A stretch of DNA of 58,255 bases, taken from the NCBI RefSeq assembly GCF_004402595.1, contig NZ_SOFY01000056.1, positions 23,285 to 81,539 of the forward strand, given 5' to 3'. Each line of letters opens with the position of its first letter. The stretch's first letter is position 1. The notes under the pieces are model-generated. The model made no database searches. It was given only the letters and a program-made list of their open reading frames with translations, and was not told the origin of the DNA. This DNA comes from Cryobacterium shii. Its GTDB lineage: Bacteria; Actinomycetota; Actinomycetes; Actinomycetales; Microbacteriaceae. Made by a program: the position numbers and the translations under genes. Positions 1 to 10,592 of this stretch are shown piece by piece.

Positions 1-60
1 CCCCCCCCCCCCCCCCCCCCCCCCCGTCCCCGTCCCCGTCCCGAGCGTCCCCGTCCCCCG
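1..60. repeat. C-rich low-complexity tract
   Basis: The window opens with 25 consecutive C residues followed by several GTCCCC units. No reading frame or site is recognisable. A homopolymer of this length at the very edge may be a genuine slippery tract or an assembly or sequencing artefact. Confidence 0.8.
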
Positions 61-65
61 TCGTT

Positions 66-152
66 GAACCAATTCGACGGAGATATTCATCTAAAAATGT
101 CTATCCGGCCTGTTTCGGGCACTTTCGGGCAAAATCTCCGTCGAATTGGTTC
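66..152. repeat. 19-bp perfect inverted repeat with about 49-nt loop
   Basis: The left arm GAACCAATTCGACGGAGAT (66-84) is the exact reverse complement of the right arm at 134-152. The loop and right flank also carry three copies of TTCGGGCA (114, 124, 150). No T-run follows, so it does not look like a standard Rho-independent terminator. A small non-autonomous element or a structured intergenic repeat are alternatives. It lies upstream of the VOC gene. Confidence 0.8.
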
Positions 153-318
153 GGGCACCCCGCGGGAGCAACCGCTCGGAACCGCGGATCCGCGCCCCGC
201 GTCGACCGTTCCGCGAGGACTCATTTGCCTAGCGGGAGTCACCGGGCCGCGGCTACAGTGATCGCCGTGGACATCTCCACGACCAGATGACCGCGCCACA
301 CCGACGTCAGGAGGCACC

Positions 319-675
319 ATGACCACCTCTTCCACCCAGGGGATCAAGACCGTGCTGCATCCCGTTTCCGACCTGGCGCGGGCCAAGGCGGTGTACGCCG
401 CCCTGCTCGGCGTCGAACCGCAGACCGACGGGCCCTACTACGTCGGGTTCGAGGCGGAGGGGCAGCAGATCGGGCTGGTCCCGGGCGGGGGACCGCAGGG
501 CCTGACCTCACCCGTCGCCTACTGGCACGTGCCCGACATCGAGGTGAAGCTGGCCGAGGTGACCAAAGCGGGCGCCACCGTCACAGAACCCGCGCACGAC
601 GTGGGCGCCGGCCGCCTGGTAGCCGCGTTCTCCGACCCCGACGGCAACGTGCTCGGGCTCATCCAGGACCATTGA
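319..675 (+). CDS. VOC family (glyoxalase/bleomycin-resistance fold) protein
   Basis: A 118-residue protein of the size usual for single-domain vicinal-oxygen-chelate proteins. It shows the typical order: an N-terminal HPVSDLARAKAVYAALLG helix entry, a central beta segment with YYVGF and VAYWHV, and a C-terminal FSDPDGNVLGLIQ strand. VOC proteins bind a metal through paired beta-alpha-beta-beta-beta units and act as glyoxalases, dioxygenases or drug-binding proteins; the substrate here cannot be told from sequence. The ATG is preceded by GTCAGGAGGCACC, a strong ribosome-binding site at proper spacing. It stands alone ahead of the UvrA-like gene on the same strand. Confidence 0.9.
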   Translation: MTTSSTQGIKTVLHPVSDLARAKAVYAALLGVEPQTDGPYYVGFEAEGQQIGLVPGGGPQGLTSPVAYWHVPDIEVKLAEVTKAGATVTEPAHDVGAGRLVAAFSDPDGNVLGLIQDH

Positions 676-858
676 TCCAGGACCACTGACAGCCGGCGGA
701 TACCCAGATCACCGGATCAGGGGCGGCAACCGTTGTCGCGCCCGCGCCGATACGGGAGAATCGGGTGAACCGCTGGTAGCCGGCCAGATTGCCCGGCAGA
801 ACCGCCCGGTAGCAAAGCGCCCGGCAGGTGACCCTCCGGCAGAACACAGGGAGAACCG

Positions 859-3225
<2,367 letters not shown>

Positions 3226-3283
3226 GACGAGACGCCCACGCACCGGGTTCTGGATTGCGCGTGGCGAGCGTACTCTGGGTCCG

Positions 3284-4162
3284 ATGACGGATGTTTCGCT
3301 CATCGGTCCGGTGACCGCCCCCGACCTGCACGTGATGACTTACAACATCCGTCGACGCATGCCCCGGATGCAGCCGGGCAGTCCCGACCGGTGGGTGACA
3401 CGGAAGCCTCTGCTACGACGTATCCTGCGCGCCGAGCAGCCCACGCTCCTCGGCGTGCAGGAAGCCCTGGCCGATCAGGTCGAATTCGTCGCGGATTCCC
3501 TCGGAGAGGACTACGGCTGGGTCGGCCGCGGCCGCAATGCCGCCGGAGCTGACGAGCACTGCGCGGTGTTCTACGACTCGCGGCGGCTGGAACTGACGGG
3601 TTGGCGGCAACAGGCCCTGTCCGCGACTCCGGAGACGCCGGGCTCCCGGTCGTGGGGAAACCTGGTGCGGCGCATCGTCGTGTCGGCCGAATTCACCGAT
3701 ACGGCGACCGGAGCACGGTTGCTCGCCTTCAACACCCATCTCGACTTCCTCTCCTGGCGCTCGAGACTGGAGTCGGCGAAGTACATCCTGGACCTCGTGC
3801 GGTCCGCGCGCGCCGCGGAGCCCGGCGCCGCGATCGTGCTGACCGGCGACTTCAACGCCGACGAGGGCTCGGCCGTGTACCGCAGGCTGATAGCCGACGG
3901 GGCGCTCCTGGACTCCTGGGAGGTCGCAGTCGAGCGGCTGACGCCGCAGTGGGGGACCTTTTCGAACTACCGACGCCGTCGCCCCGGCGGCAAGCGCATC
4001 GACCTCATCCTGGTGGGGCACGGAGTCGACGTGCTCAGTGTGGGCATCAACGCGGCCCGGTTCGACGGCCGGGCGGCATCCGACCATGAACCCGTGCAGG
4101 CCGTTGTGCGGTGCGGGGGCCGCTCGGCCGGGACATCCGAACCCTTTGAGGTGCTGCCATGA
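3284..4162 (+). CDS. Endonuclease/exonuclease/phosphatase family protein
   Basis: A 292-residue protein with the EEP-fold landmarks: TYNIRRR near the N-terminus, the metal ligand Glu in GVQEAL, the TGDFNADEGS motif (catalytic Asp and Asn), and a C-terminal SDHEPV motif carrying the Asp-His pair. Members hydrolyse phosphodiester or phosphate-ester bonds (DNA, inositol phosphates, sphingomyelin); the substrate is not predictable here. No signal peptide is seen, so it is probably cytoplasmic. Its stop overlaps the ATG of the next gene (ATGA), which suggests translational coupling with the membrane protein downstream. Confidence 0.92.
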   Translation: MTDVSLIGPVTAPDLHVMTYNIRRRMPRMQPGSPDRWVTRKPLLRRILRAEQPTLLGVQEALADQVEFVADSLGEDYGWVGRGRNAAGADEHCAVFYDSRRLELTGWRQQALSATPETPGSRSWGNLVRRIVVSAEFTDTATGARLLAFNTHLDFLSWRSRLESAKYILDLVRSARAAEPGAAIVLTGDFNADEGSAVYRRLIADGALLDSWEVAVERLTPQWGTFSNYRRRRPGGKRIDLILVGHGVDVLSVGINAARFDGRAASDHEPVQAVVRCGGRSAGTSEPFEVLP

Positions 4163-4764
4163 TCCGTTCACTCCTGCGCACACCGTCGGGAGCGGCCGAG
4201 ACGGTCGCCGACGGGCTGCGGGTGCTGGCCCTGATCGGCATCGTTATCGCAGCCCTCGGCTGGGGCACGATCGCGGGGCTGAGCCTCGCGGTCGTGTTCG
4301 TCGGAATGTTCTTTCCCCGGGTGATCGGCGTCCGGCCGAGCGTCGACATCGCCTTCGGCACGGTGGTTCTCATCGCCGTGTGGAGCAGCGTGCTACAGAT
4401 CTACATCTCGACTCGGTGGTGGGACCTCCCGGTTCACCTTGTCACCAACGGGCTCAGCGCCGCACTGTGCTACCTCCTGTTCGTGAGGTTGGGAGTCCTG
4501 GCCGACACCGGGACGCTGCGGCGACCGACGATTTCGGCCATCGTGATGACCACCGCACTGGGGCTGTCGCTCGGAGTGCTGTGGGAGGTCTTCGAGTGGT
4601 TCGGGCACACGTTCATCGACAGTGAGATCTTCGTCGGCTACGTCGATACCATTGGGGACCTGGTCTGGGGCGGCATCGGCGCCCTGCTCGCGGGGTGCTG
4701 CATGCCGTTCCTGACCGGTCGATCCGCCGACCTGGACCGTTCGCCCAGGTCGGTGCGCGGCTGA
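4159..4764 (+). CDS. Multi-pass membrane protein, DUF2238-like
   Basis: A 201-residue protein with about five or six hydrophobic segments. It carries a WDLPVHLVTNG segment, then a LWEVFEWFGH helix and a DTIGDLVWGGIGALLAG helix. That order of a D..H motif, a glutamate-rich helix and a final D..D motif resembles the DUF2238/YjdF-type family of unknown function. It overlaps the preceding phosphodiesterase-type gene by four bases and is probably co-transcribed with it. No catalytic function can be proposed. Start choice rests on the ATGA overlap. Confidence 0.8.
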   Translation: MIRSLLRTPSGAAETVADGLRVLALIGIVIAALGWGTIAGLSLAVVFVGMFFPRVIGVRPSVDIAFGTVVLIAVWSSVLQIYISTRWWDLPVHLVTNGLSAALCYLLFVRLGVLADTGTLRRPTISAIVMTTALGLSLGVLWEVFEWFGHTFIDSEIFVGYVDTIGDLVWGGIGALLAGCCMPFLTGRSADLDRSPRSVRG

Positions 4765-4774
4765 GCCGTCAGGG

Positions 4775-5446
4775 CTATATCCCCCCGGCACCGATCGCGC
4801 GTCGCAGATCTTCGGCCAGCCGCGCGATATCGGCATCCGGCACCGCGCGCAGCCAGTTGCCGCGGCTCCTCATCGGGGTGACCGGCAGCACCAAGGTTCG
4901 CTCGGATGAGGCCACCTCGACCTCGATGGTGGCCATGATGCGCATCCCGATCTGCACGGATCCGACAGTGAAGCTCCGAACCAGGTTCGAGGGGAAGGCC
5001 GCCGCAGGGCTCCCGGTGGCACGGCCCGACAGGAATTGCACGCTCTGGTCGTCGACGACAAGGGTCGCGTATCTGGTCGGATTCACCCGCGACGGTGCGA
5101 GCCCCAGGGCGGTCGTCAGCGCCGACAGCTCCTGAGCCAGGAGCGGTGCCACGAGGACCGGGACGATCCAAGCCGAAGGAAACGCTCGTTGTGCTCGATC
5201 GATCCGGCGCGCATTCGAGACACCGAAGTAGAGCAGCAAAGCACCGACCATCCCACCGGCGATGACCAGGGCCAGGACGATCGGCCCGCTGCCGCCGTTG
5301 TCGTACGAACGGATGCCGCGGATCGCCAACAACACGACGGCCACGACCGCAACGGCGATTCTCAGCCAAAAACCCGGGCCCCGCAGTCTCTTTCCGTCCG
5401 TCTGCTCCGCGGATTCCGCAATCGAACTCTCATCGTGAATTGGCAT
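4775..5446 (-). CDS. Membrane protein with C-terminal PH-like domain
   Basis: A 223-residue protein. A short polar N-terminus (MPIHDESSIAESAEQ) is followed by two transmembrane helices (about residues 28-47 and 53-75), a third more weakly hydrophobic stretch (AWIVPVLVAPLLAQELSAL), and a soluble C-terminal half with alternating beta-type segments resembling bacterial PH-like membrane-associated domains. The ATG is placed where a G-rich ribosome-binding site (GACTGGGGGG) precedes it. A longer frame extends upstream but its translation is low-complexity and unlike protein. It converges with the preceding gene. Function unknown. Confidence 0.7.
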   Translation of the reverse strand: MPIHDESSIAESAEQTDGKRLRGPGFWLRIAVAVVAVVLLAIRGIRSYDNGGSGPIVLALVIAGGMVGALLLYFGVSNARRIDRAQRAFPSAWIVPVLVAPLLAQELSALTTALGLAPSRVNPTRYATLVVDDQSVQFLSGRATGSPAAAFPSNLVRSFTVGSVQIGMRIMATIEVEVASSERTLVLPVTPMRSRGNWLRAVPDADIARLAEDLRRAIGAGGI

Positions 5447-5593
5447 AAGCCCCCCCAGTCTCATCGGCTGGGCCCAGCGTAGTCGGTGGATCGTGAGCCA
5501 ACCACCGGACCTCCACAGCCGTGGACCTGGGTAAACGGGCCACAGATGCAGTGGGCCCTGGGGTGACGGCGCCGCCGCACCTAACCTCCACAG

Positions 5594-6400
5594 ATGGAGT
5601 CCACGACAGGGATCGACCTGCGCCTGGTCGTGCCGGCGGCGACGGCGTGGCTGGCCGCCGGCGTCCTCGTGGGAGCACCCGGCGGCGTTCCCGCTTCTGC
5701 CGCCGTTGGGCTCTGGTTGGGGGCGGGCCTGTTCGTCGTGGCCGCGGTGTTCGACCGACGTGCCCGGTGGCGTCCACTCTGGGCCACCGTCGGGGTGAGC
5801 CTCGCGGTCTCCGCCCTGGTCGCTTCGGTCGTATTGGTCTCGGGGCCGGCCCGGCTGCCGGCGGACGTGCGTGCCGCGGCGAGTCGTCATGCGAACGCCT
5901 CTGCGCTCATCACGGTGTGGTCCGTGCCGGTGGAGACCGCGTCTCCGGGCGGATTCGGCACCGGGGGAACGGGAGCCCGGGTCAGATTCCGCGGCACGGT
6001 CACCGAGCTGACCGAGGGCAAGCGCTCGTCGCGAGTCTCCGTGCCCGTGCTGGTCTTCGCCGAGTCCTCCGGCCGGGGAACCGCGAGCCTGCAGATCGGC
6101 TCGGTCGTGCGTTTGGACGGATCCCTTCGGGCCACGGACCCGGGGGATTCCGCTGCGGCGCTGTTCTTCGGTCGGAGCCGGGCAGAGTCCGTGGCGGCAC
6201 CCCCATGGTGGTTGGCCTGGGCGAACGCACTCAGAACCCGTTTCGTCGAGGCGGCCCGGGAATTGCCGGGCGACGGGGGTGACTTGCTGCCCGGACTCGC
6301 GATCGGTGACACCAGCCAGGTGAGCGCGGATCTGGACCTATCGATGAAGGCGAGTTCGCTCAGTCACCTCACCGCGGTGTCCGGAGTGAAAATTGGTTAG
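5594..6400 (+). pseudogene. comEC: comEC, N-terminal fragment (DNA-uptake channel), truncated
   Basis: The 268 residues match the N-terminal third of ComEC/Rec2: several TM helices, then the DUF4131 beta-rich extracellular domain, then the beginning of the Competence domain (LLPGLAIGDTSQVSADLDLS, then SLSHLTAVSG). The family continues VSGAN into a large multi-helix channel and usually a metallo-beta-lactamase domain, for about 700-800 residues in total. Here VSG is followed by VKIG and a stop. The remainder is not found in the window, so natural transformation through this copy is very likely lost. The break coincides with a drop in GC and the start of accessory genes, so it is probably an island insertion point. 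Confidence 0.85.
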
Positions 6401-6483
6401 TAAGGTGGGTGTCAGAGCATTACAGCTCTTGAGATATTTCGGGCAGTATCGTGCCGCTGGTCGCTGCCGTCGAGAATGAAACC

Positions 6484-7914
6484 ATGTCTCGATCAATCCC
6501 ATTGAACCCGCGTCAGCTGGAGATCCTGGCGTGGGTGCGCAACGGTGCTCCAGAAGATACCTACGACGACTACCGCCCTCGCATCATCGCCCGTGCCCTC
6601 CACAACAGGGGACTGGTGACGGTCTCCGGCCACGGTAAGAGCTGGAGCGTGTCCCTGACCGATGACGGGGCCTTCTATCTCGACAACGGCGAGTACGCAC
6701 TTGAGCCAGATCAGCCGGGGCCGGCGTCATCGTCACAGGCGCCCCAGTTTGCTGCCCAGCAAAAGCCCAGGCCCGCCTCGAGGCCACGTGTGCCAAAGGC
6801 GCCGCGCGTGGGTCCGACCGACGCGATGATGGCGGCTCTCGCAGCAGCGGAGGGCCATCGGATCGAAATCGAGTACGACGAGTACGGGCGTTACGAGAAC
6901 CTTGCGCGGACCGCCGAGCGCTTCAAGAAGATCCCCGAGGGCATGCGGGTCACAGTTGGCCACGACTACCGCACACGCGCGGCCCACGTCACCCTGCACC
7001 CATTGCCCGAGTGGCGCACGCGAGTGCTCGCGCCGATCCCAGTGCCCGGTGCGCTCCGCGGAGCGTCCGACGTGGTGAACGTGCTGCAGACGCGCGAGGA
7101 CTTCGAGATCCGATCGAGCGAGAAGAGCCGAGCGCTTCGCCTCGCGCAGGCGCTCGTCTCTGAGGCTGAGCGCCGCGAGTACAAGGTCGCTGCCACCAAG
7201 GCGCGTAGGAAGAACCAGTGGGGCTACTTCGACCGCAACGACGATGACCCTGGGCACTTCAAGCTCGTGCTCGGCATCGACGAGTACAGGCTCAGCATCT
7301 TCCAGATCACCGAGAAGCGCGAGCACGTAGCTACCAAGAGCGAGCTCGCTCGGGCTGGCCGAGGCTATGCGCTGCCGAAGTGGGACGTCGCCCCGACGGG
7401 GAAGCTCGGCATCCGCATCGATAACTCCGGAGCCAGCTTCTGGGGCGGCTCGTGGACCGACCGCGACGACCGCCCCCTCGAAGCCGTGCTCGCCCAGATC
7501 ATGCAGGAGCTGGAGCTCCGGCACGACGCCGCGGTCGACCGCCGTCTCGAGGAGGAGCGTCAGCGCATCGAGCGCAAGCGCCAGTGGGAGATCGCCCGCG
7601 AGAAAGCTGTCCAGGAACTGACCGACAGCCACCGCGCCGAGCTGCTCGCAGGCCAAGTAGACAAGTGGCGAGAGGTTGCTGCCATCCGCGCCTACGCGGG
7701 GGAGTTGGAGCAGAGAGCCCTTGCCGAGGTGGACGACGATAACCGCACAGCAACGCTCGAGTGGGTGCAATGGGCACGGGACTACGCGGACCGCATCGAC
7801 CCGCTCCAGCGACCGGTTCGTGTGCCTTCACTGCCCGAGCCGACCTACGCGGCACTGCAGCCGTTCATGGGCTCATGGAGCGCCTACGGCCCGGAGTCGG
7901 CCTCGCGATGGTAA
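6484..7914 (+). CDS. Conserved hypothetical protein, winged-helix-like N-terminus and coiled-coil C-terminus
   Basis: About 476 residues. The N-terminus (SIPLNPRQLEILAWV, then ALHNRGLVTVSGHGKSW and LTDDGAFYL) has the layout of a small winged-helix domain. A Pro/Ala-rich linker follows, then a mixed region (IEIEYDEYGRYENLARTAER) and a charged coiled coil (RLEEERQRIERKRQWEIARE). I do not recognise a named family; I believe similar proteins occur as accessory genes in Microbacteriaceae. The ATG at 6484 is chosen over an upstream in-frame ATG because the sequence becomes protein-like only from MSRSIPLN. It is the first gene after the comEC break. Confidence 0.75.
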   Translation: MSRSIPLNPRQLEILAWVRNGAPEDTYDDYRPRIIARALHNRGLVTVSGHGKSWSVSLTDDGAFYLDNGEYALEPDQPGPASSSQAPQFAAQQKPRPASRPRVPKAPRVGPTDAMMAALAAAEGHRIEIEYDEYGRYENLARTAERFKKIPEGMRVTVGHDYRTRAAHVTLHPLPEWRTRVLAPIPVPGALRGASDVVNVLQTREDFEIRSSEKSRALRLAQALVSEAERREYKVAATKARRKNQWGYFDRNDDDPGHFKLVLGIDEYRLSIFQITEKREHVATKSELARAGRGYALPKWDVAPTGKLGIRIDNSGASFWGGSWTDRDDRPLEAVLAQIMQELELRHDAAVDRRLEEERQRIERKRQWEIAREKAVQELTDSHRAELLAGQVDKWREVAAIRAYAGELEQRALAEVDDDNRTATLEWVQWARDYADRIDPLQRPVRVPSLPEPTYAALQPFMGSWSAYGPESASRW

Positions 7915-7924
7915 TCACCGCTGG

Positions 7925-8089
7925 CTACCGTTCGCCCTCGAACGGGTCGATGACAGAGTGCACGCCACGCTCCGCGCACACGAACGTGACCCTGAGCCCC
8001 TCGTCCGCCTCGAACGGCTCGGGTAAGCAGTCCCGCCGACACTGCGTACATGTGCCGTACTCCCCGTCGGGGTCCGGCTCGAACGTCAT
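7925..8089 (-). CDS. Zinc-finger-like microprotein (54 aa)
   Basis: A 54-residue frame beginning MTFEPDPDGEYGTCTQCRRD and ending DPFEGER. It carries CTQC, a further Cys four residues later and a fourth Cys at residue 38, a plausible zinc site. It lies 25 bp downstream of the DUF1643 gene on the same strand. A decayed second copy with the same CAE.G...PFEGER ending sits upstream of the second DUF1643 copy at 9.86 kb, which argues that this is a real conserved gene partnered with DUF1643. Function unknown. Confidence 0.6.
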   Translation of the reverse strand: MTFEPDPDGEYGTCTQCRRDCLPEPFEADEGLRVTFVCAERGVHSVIDPFEGER

Positions 8090-8114
8090 GACGTCTTCTT
8101 TTCTTCGAGGTAGT

Positions 8115-8651
8115 TCAGGTCAAGTAGCGCTTCGGACCGAGCATCGGTAGCGGCCCTGTCCTCGGTGTCGGGTGTCGTGGATCGCCGCCAGCAGTGGGCT
8201 CGTCGAACGAGAACAGCCTCACCCCGAGCCTGGCGAGCGTGTCCAGAACGTCGCGCTTGCCACGACGCAGTGAGGCGTGTTTCAGCCCGCCCCATGCCCC
8301 GAGCACTTCGGTCGCGCCGTGTTGCGTGAGTACCCGCTCGATCGCGGCGCAGTTCGCAGATGAGAGCGCGGGGTCGAACTCCGAGAGCATTGATGGGTCC
8401 GTTGAGCGCTCGGGGTAGAGGTTCACCATCAGCCACCCGCCGTAGCCGTGCTCGACGCTCGCGCGGATAAGCCGGTTCACGGTCTTATCGGCCTGGCCGT
8501 GGTCTGCGTGTGAGGGGTTCATGCAGACCGCGATCAGCGGGGGAGCGTTCGGCGACGCTCGGCTCGTGTTGCCGAGGACGAAGCGATGGGCCACCTCCTC
8601 GGGATCGGGCTGCCAGATTGTCGGCTCATGACCGACCGGGTACGCAATCAC
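8115..8651 (-). CDS. DUF1643 family protein
   Basis: A 178-residue protein with the DUF1643 hallmarks: IAVCMNPSHAD, then DKTVNRLIR, HGYGGWLMVNLYPERS, SSANCAAIER and a C-terminal GPLPMLGPKRYL. DUF1643 is widespread on phages and mobile DNA; its biochemical role is not established. The start is a GTG with GGAGG nine bases upstream. This GTG overlaps the TGA of a short upstream HTH frame (GTGA), a coupled arrangement. It is followed by a zinc microprotein. A frameshifted paralogue lies 0.8 kb to the right. Confidence 0.88.
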   Translation of the reverse strand: MIAYPVGHEPTIWQPDPEEVAHRFVLGNTSRASPNAPPLIAVCMNPSHADHGQADKTVNRLIRASVEHGYGGWLMVNLYPERSTDPSMLSEFDPALSSANCAAIERVLTQHGATEVLGAWGGLKHASLRRGKRDVLDTLARLGVRLFSFDEPTAGGDPRHPTPRTGPLPMLGPKRYLT

Positions 8652-8806
8652 GATGCGAGCGCCTCCGCCTTCGCAGTCTCTTCGGTGAGCACGGTGTGCA
8701 CTGTGCCGACCGACACATCGAGTACCCGGGCGATGACCCAGATGGACTCGCCCTTCTCTCGCCAAGCGAGGATCACCGCGCGGGACCAACGAACGTGGAG
8801 GAGCAA
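8648..8806 (-). pseudogene. HTH fragment, resolvase-like C-terminal DNA-binding segment
   Basis: A 52-codon frame reads WSRAVILAWREKGES, then IWVIARVLDVSVGTVHTVL, a good helix-turn-helix like those ending serine resolvases or found in small phage regulators. It has no clear start (TTG or GTG possible, weak ribosome-binding site) and a stop immediately upstream in frame, so it looks like the tail of a lost longer gene. Its TGA overlaps the GTG of the DUF1643 gene, so it may still be translated ahead of it. It could alternatively be a genuine small regulator. Confidence 0.45.
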
Positions 8807-8826
8807 TTGTGCCCGTCAGCGTCCAA

Positions 8827-9003
8827 CTAGCCTTCCCTGGTCGCTGGCGTGAACCCTGGCATAAGCAATGAACTCTCGAATGAGGCGCCGCCATCGCCGT
8901 AAACGAGAGTCTCCGTCTCCCAGTCGATCAAGACGTCGTCGACGCCCTTTGACCGCAAGACGAAGTCGTAGTTCTTCAGCGCGATCCGTGTCTCTTCTTC
9001 CAT
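8827..9003 (-). CDS. Small hypothetical protein (58 aa)
   Basis: Encodes MEEETRIALKNYDFVLRSKG, then DDVLIDWETETLVYGDGG, with balanced composition and no membrane segment. The frame stays open upstream, but only from this ATG does it read as protein. The ribosome-binding site is weak (AATGGGGTC). Family unknown. It lies between a zinc-ribbon microprotein and the DUF1643 cassette on the same strand and may be part of the same transcript. Confidence 0.45.
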   Translation of the reverse strand: MEEETRIALKNYDFVLRSKGVDDVLIDWETETLVYGDGGASFESSLLMPGFTPATREG

Positions 9004-9095
9004 GACCCCATTATGGCGCCAGGTGATCTCAAGGTCGGCTTCCAGGTTTGGCCAGTCGGACCACGGTGCTCGCTCGCGGCTGACGACCTCCCGGG

Positions 9096-9224
9096 TTATG
9101 CATCCGGCAGAACATTGATGACTTCTCCGCACTCGTCGCAGATGTACCCATGCGCCGAGAACGCATCGAAACGTCTGAGCGCGTGGGTGGGATCGTTTGG
9201 GCATTCTTGGGTTGTCTTCATCAT
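9096..9224 (-). CDS. Zinc-ribbon microprotein (42 aa)
   Basis: A 42-residue frame, MMKTTQECPNDPTHALRRFD followed by AFSAHGYICDECGEVINVLPDA. The spacing C-x5-H ... C-x2-C fits a minimal zinc ribbon. No strong ribosome-binding site is seen before either of the two consecutive ATGs. It sits in a stretch of small minus-strand genes. Probably a real microprotein because the Cys/His arrangement is clean, but the function is unknown. Confidence 0.5.
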   Translation of the reverse strand: MMKTTQECPNDPTHALRRFDAFSAHGYICDECGEVINVLPDA

Positions 9225-9475
9225 GGAGGCTAGTTTTCGCTCCAGCGTCCAGATAATCAGTCGGCACGCCGTGTTCTATAACGAGAACGAAGCGAATGTC
9301 CTAACGAGGACTCCTTAGCGCAGTGTGTGCGCTTACACGGATCGCCGCGACCCCTGCCATGGTCAGTGATCGCGATGCAGCGGAGGCGAAAGCTGCGTCA
9401 GCGGGGGAAATCTTCGTCCGTCGGTGTTGGCCACATCTCGGGATGTTTATGTTTGGGAATCAGCGCTTCGCCTAG

Positions 9476-9845
9476 CTAGGACATCGCCTCTCTCATCTCC
9501 TGCCAGTCTCCGTTGGCGACGACGACCCGTTCGATCGCAGCGCAGTTCGCTGCCGAAAGTGCGTGGTCGAAGAGCGACAGATCTCTCGTCGACGTCGCTC
9601 GCTCCGGATACAAGTTGAGCATGATCCACCCCGAATAGACTTGATCAACGCTCAGCTTGGCTGATCCGCTTGCCAGTCTTGTCCGAAGCGTGCTCGTCCG
9701 CATAAGTGGGGTTCATCCCGATGGCGACGAGCGGGGGATCGGTCAGCGAAGCATGAGTCGTGCATCCCAGCCCGAATCTGTATGTCATCGCACTGGGGTT
9801 GGGGTCCCAGAACGTGGGCGTCTGTCCCGGGGAATAGTCAGTCAT
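9476..9845 (-). pseudogene. DUF1643 paralogue, frameshifted and truncated
   Basis: The N-terminal half reads MTDYSPGQTPTFWDPNPSAM with VAIGMNPTYADEHASDKTGK in frame, and then runs into a stop. The continuation (VYSGWIMLNLYPERAT, then SAANCAAIERVV) lies one base out of frame, so a single frameshift occurs near 9655-9665. The C-terminal third present in the intact copy (GPLPMLGPKRYL end) is missing. It is clearly a decayed duplicate of the gene at 8115-8651. Confidence 0.8.
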
Positions 9846-9861
9846 GGCTCGTAGTCCCCCA

Positions 9862-9960
9862 CTAACGCTCGCCCTCGAACGGAGCCAGGACGCCGGGTAT
9901 GTGCCGTGCTCAGCGCAGGCGAATGCGAAATTACTTAGGCCGGGACCCAGTGCCCGGGAA
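9862..9960 (-). pseudogene. Decayed copy of the zinc microprotein
   Basis: The minus strand reads SNFAFACAEHGTYP and, one frame over, GVLAPFEGER then TAG, matching the end of the intact microprotein (CAERGVHSVIDPFEGER). A one-base frameshift lies near 9898 and the CxxC N-terminus is not recognisable. It ends 17 bp before the start of the decayed DUF1643 copy, so microprotein and DUF1643 genes were duplicated as neighbours, though in a different order. Confidence 0.6.
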
Positions 9961-9992
9961 TGGCCGATGACGACGTGATCGCCGGCTCGAGG

Positions 9993-10292
9993 TCATCGGA
10001 TATGGCCGCGTGGTGGATACTGAGGCGTCAGTACCTCGTTGACATACCGCTCCTTCGCTGCGACCGCCTCGTGAGCGTAGCTCATCGGTTCACGGCCCTG
10101 CCCCACCATGCGGAACCCTGTGACCTGGCCAGCTTCATCGGAATCCAGCACGAGGGCGAAGCCGTGCAGGTGGAATGCCTCTCGGTTGATCCAGTAGAGC
10201 AGGCCAGAGTCGATCAGGTACTCGAGGGGCTGACTCTCCTCGGAGAACCGGATGCCCGAGATGATCTGCGCGATGCTCGGTTTCTCTGTCAT
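9993..10292 (-). CDS. Hypothetical protein (99 aa)
   Basis: Starts MTEKPSIAQIISGIRFSEES and continues as a soluble, mixed alpha/beta-type protein (LLYWINREAFHLHGFALVLD, then RMVGQGREPMSYAHEAVAAK). No catalytic motif, signal peptide or membrane segment is seen. I do not recognise the family. It lies upstream of the decayed microprotein/DUF1643 pair on the same strand. Start chosen at the first internal ATG with protein-like sequence; the frame remains open further upstream. Confidence 0.6.
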   Translation of the reverse strand: MTEKPSIAQIISGIRFSEESQPLEYLIDSGLLYWINREAFHLHGFALVLDSDEAGQVTGFRMVGQGREPMSYAHEAVAAKERYVNEVLTPQYPPRGHIR

Positions 10293-10592
10293 GGCGCCCA
10301 GCGTAGCGAAGTGGCTCAGCAGTCCTGCTGCAACGTATACCAATAACGGAAGGAGACTGCGAGCGTTTCACCCGCTGCAGTGCATCAGCGATTCAATCTT
10401 TGATGCGCATTCTGGATTGGCCTTGCTCATCACCCAGTTCTGCTGATGCAAGTGATCCAAATCTGTTTCGTGTCCTCCGCGCGATCAGGATTTTGACGGT
10501 TCAACATCTGGGCAATCTCGGTAATCGAGGTCGTTCACTGAGCCGGGTGCAGGTGGCAAGCTGGCTTCCATGGCAATTGATGCAGAAGTAAC
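10293..10592. other. 300-bp intergenic stretch without recognised content
   Basis: Between divergently transcribed hypothetical genes. No convincing reading frame, repeat or hairpin was found. It probably holds the promoters of both neighbours, but no specific -10/-35 pair stands out. Confidence 0.5.
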
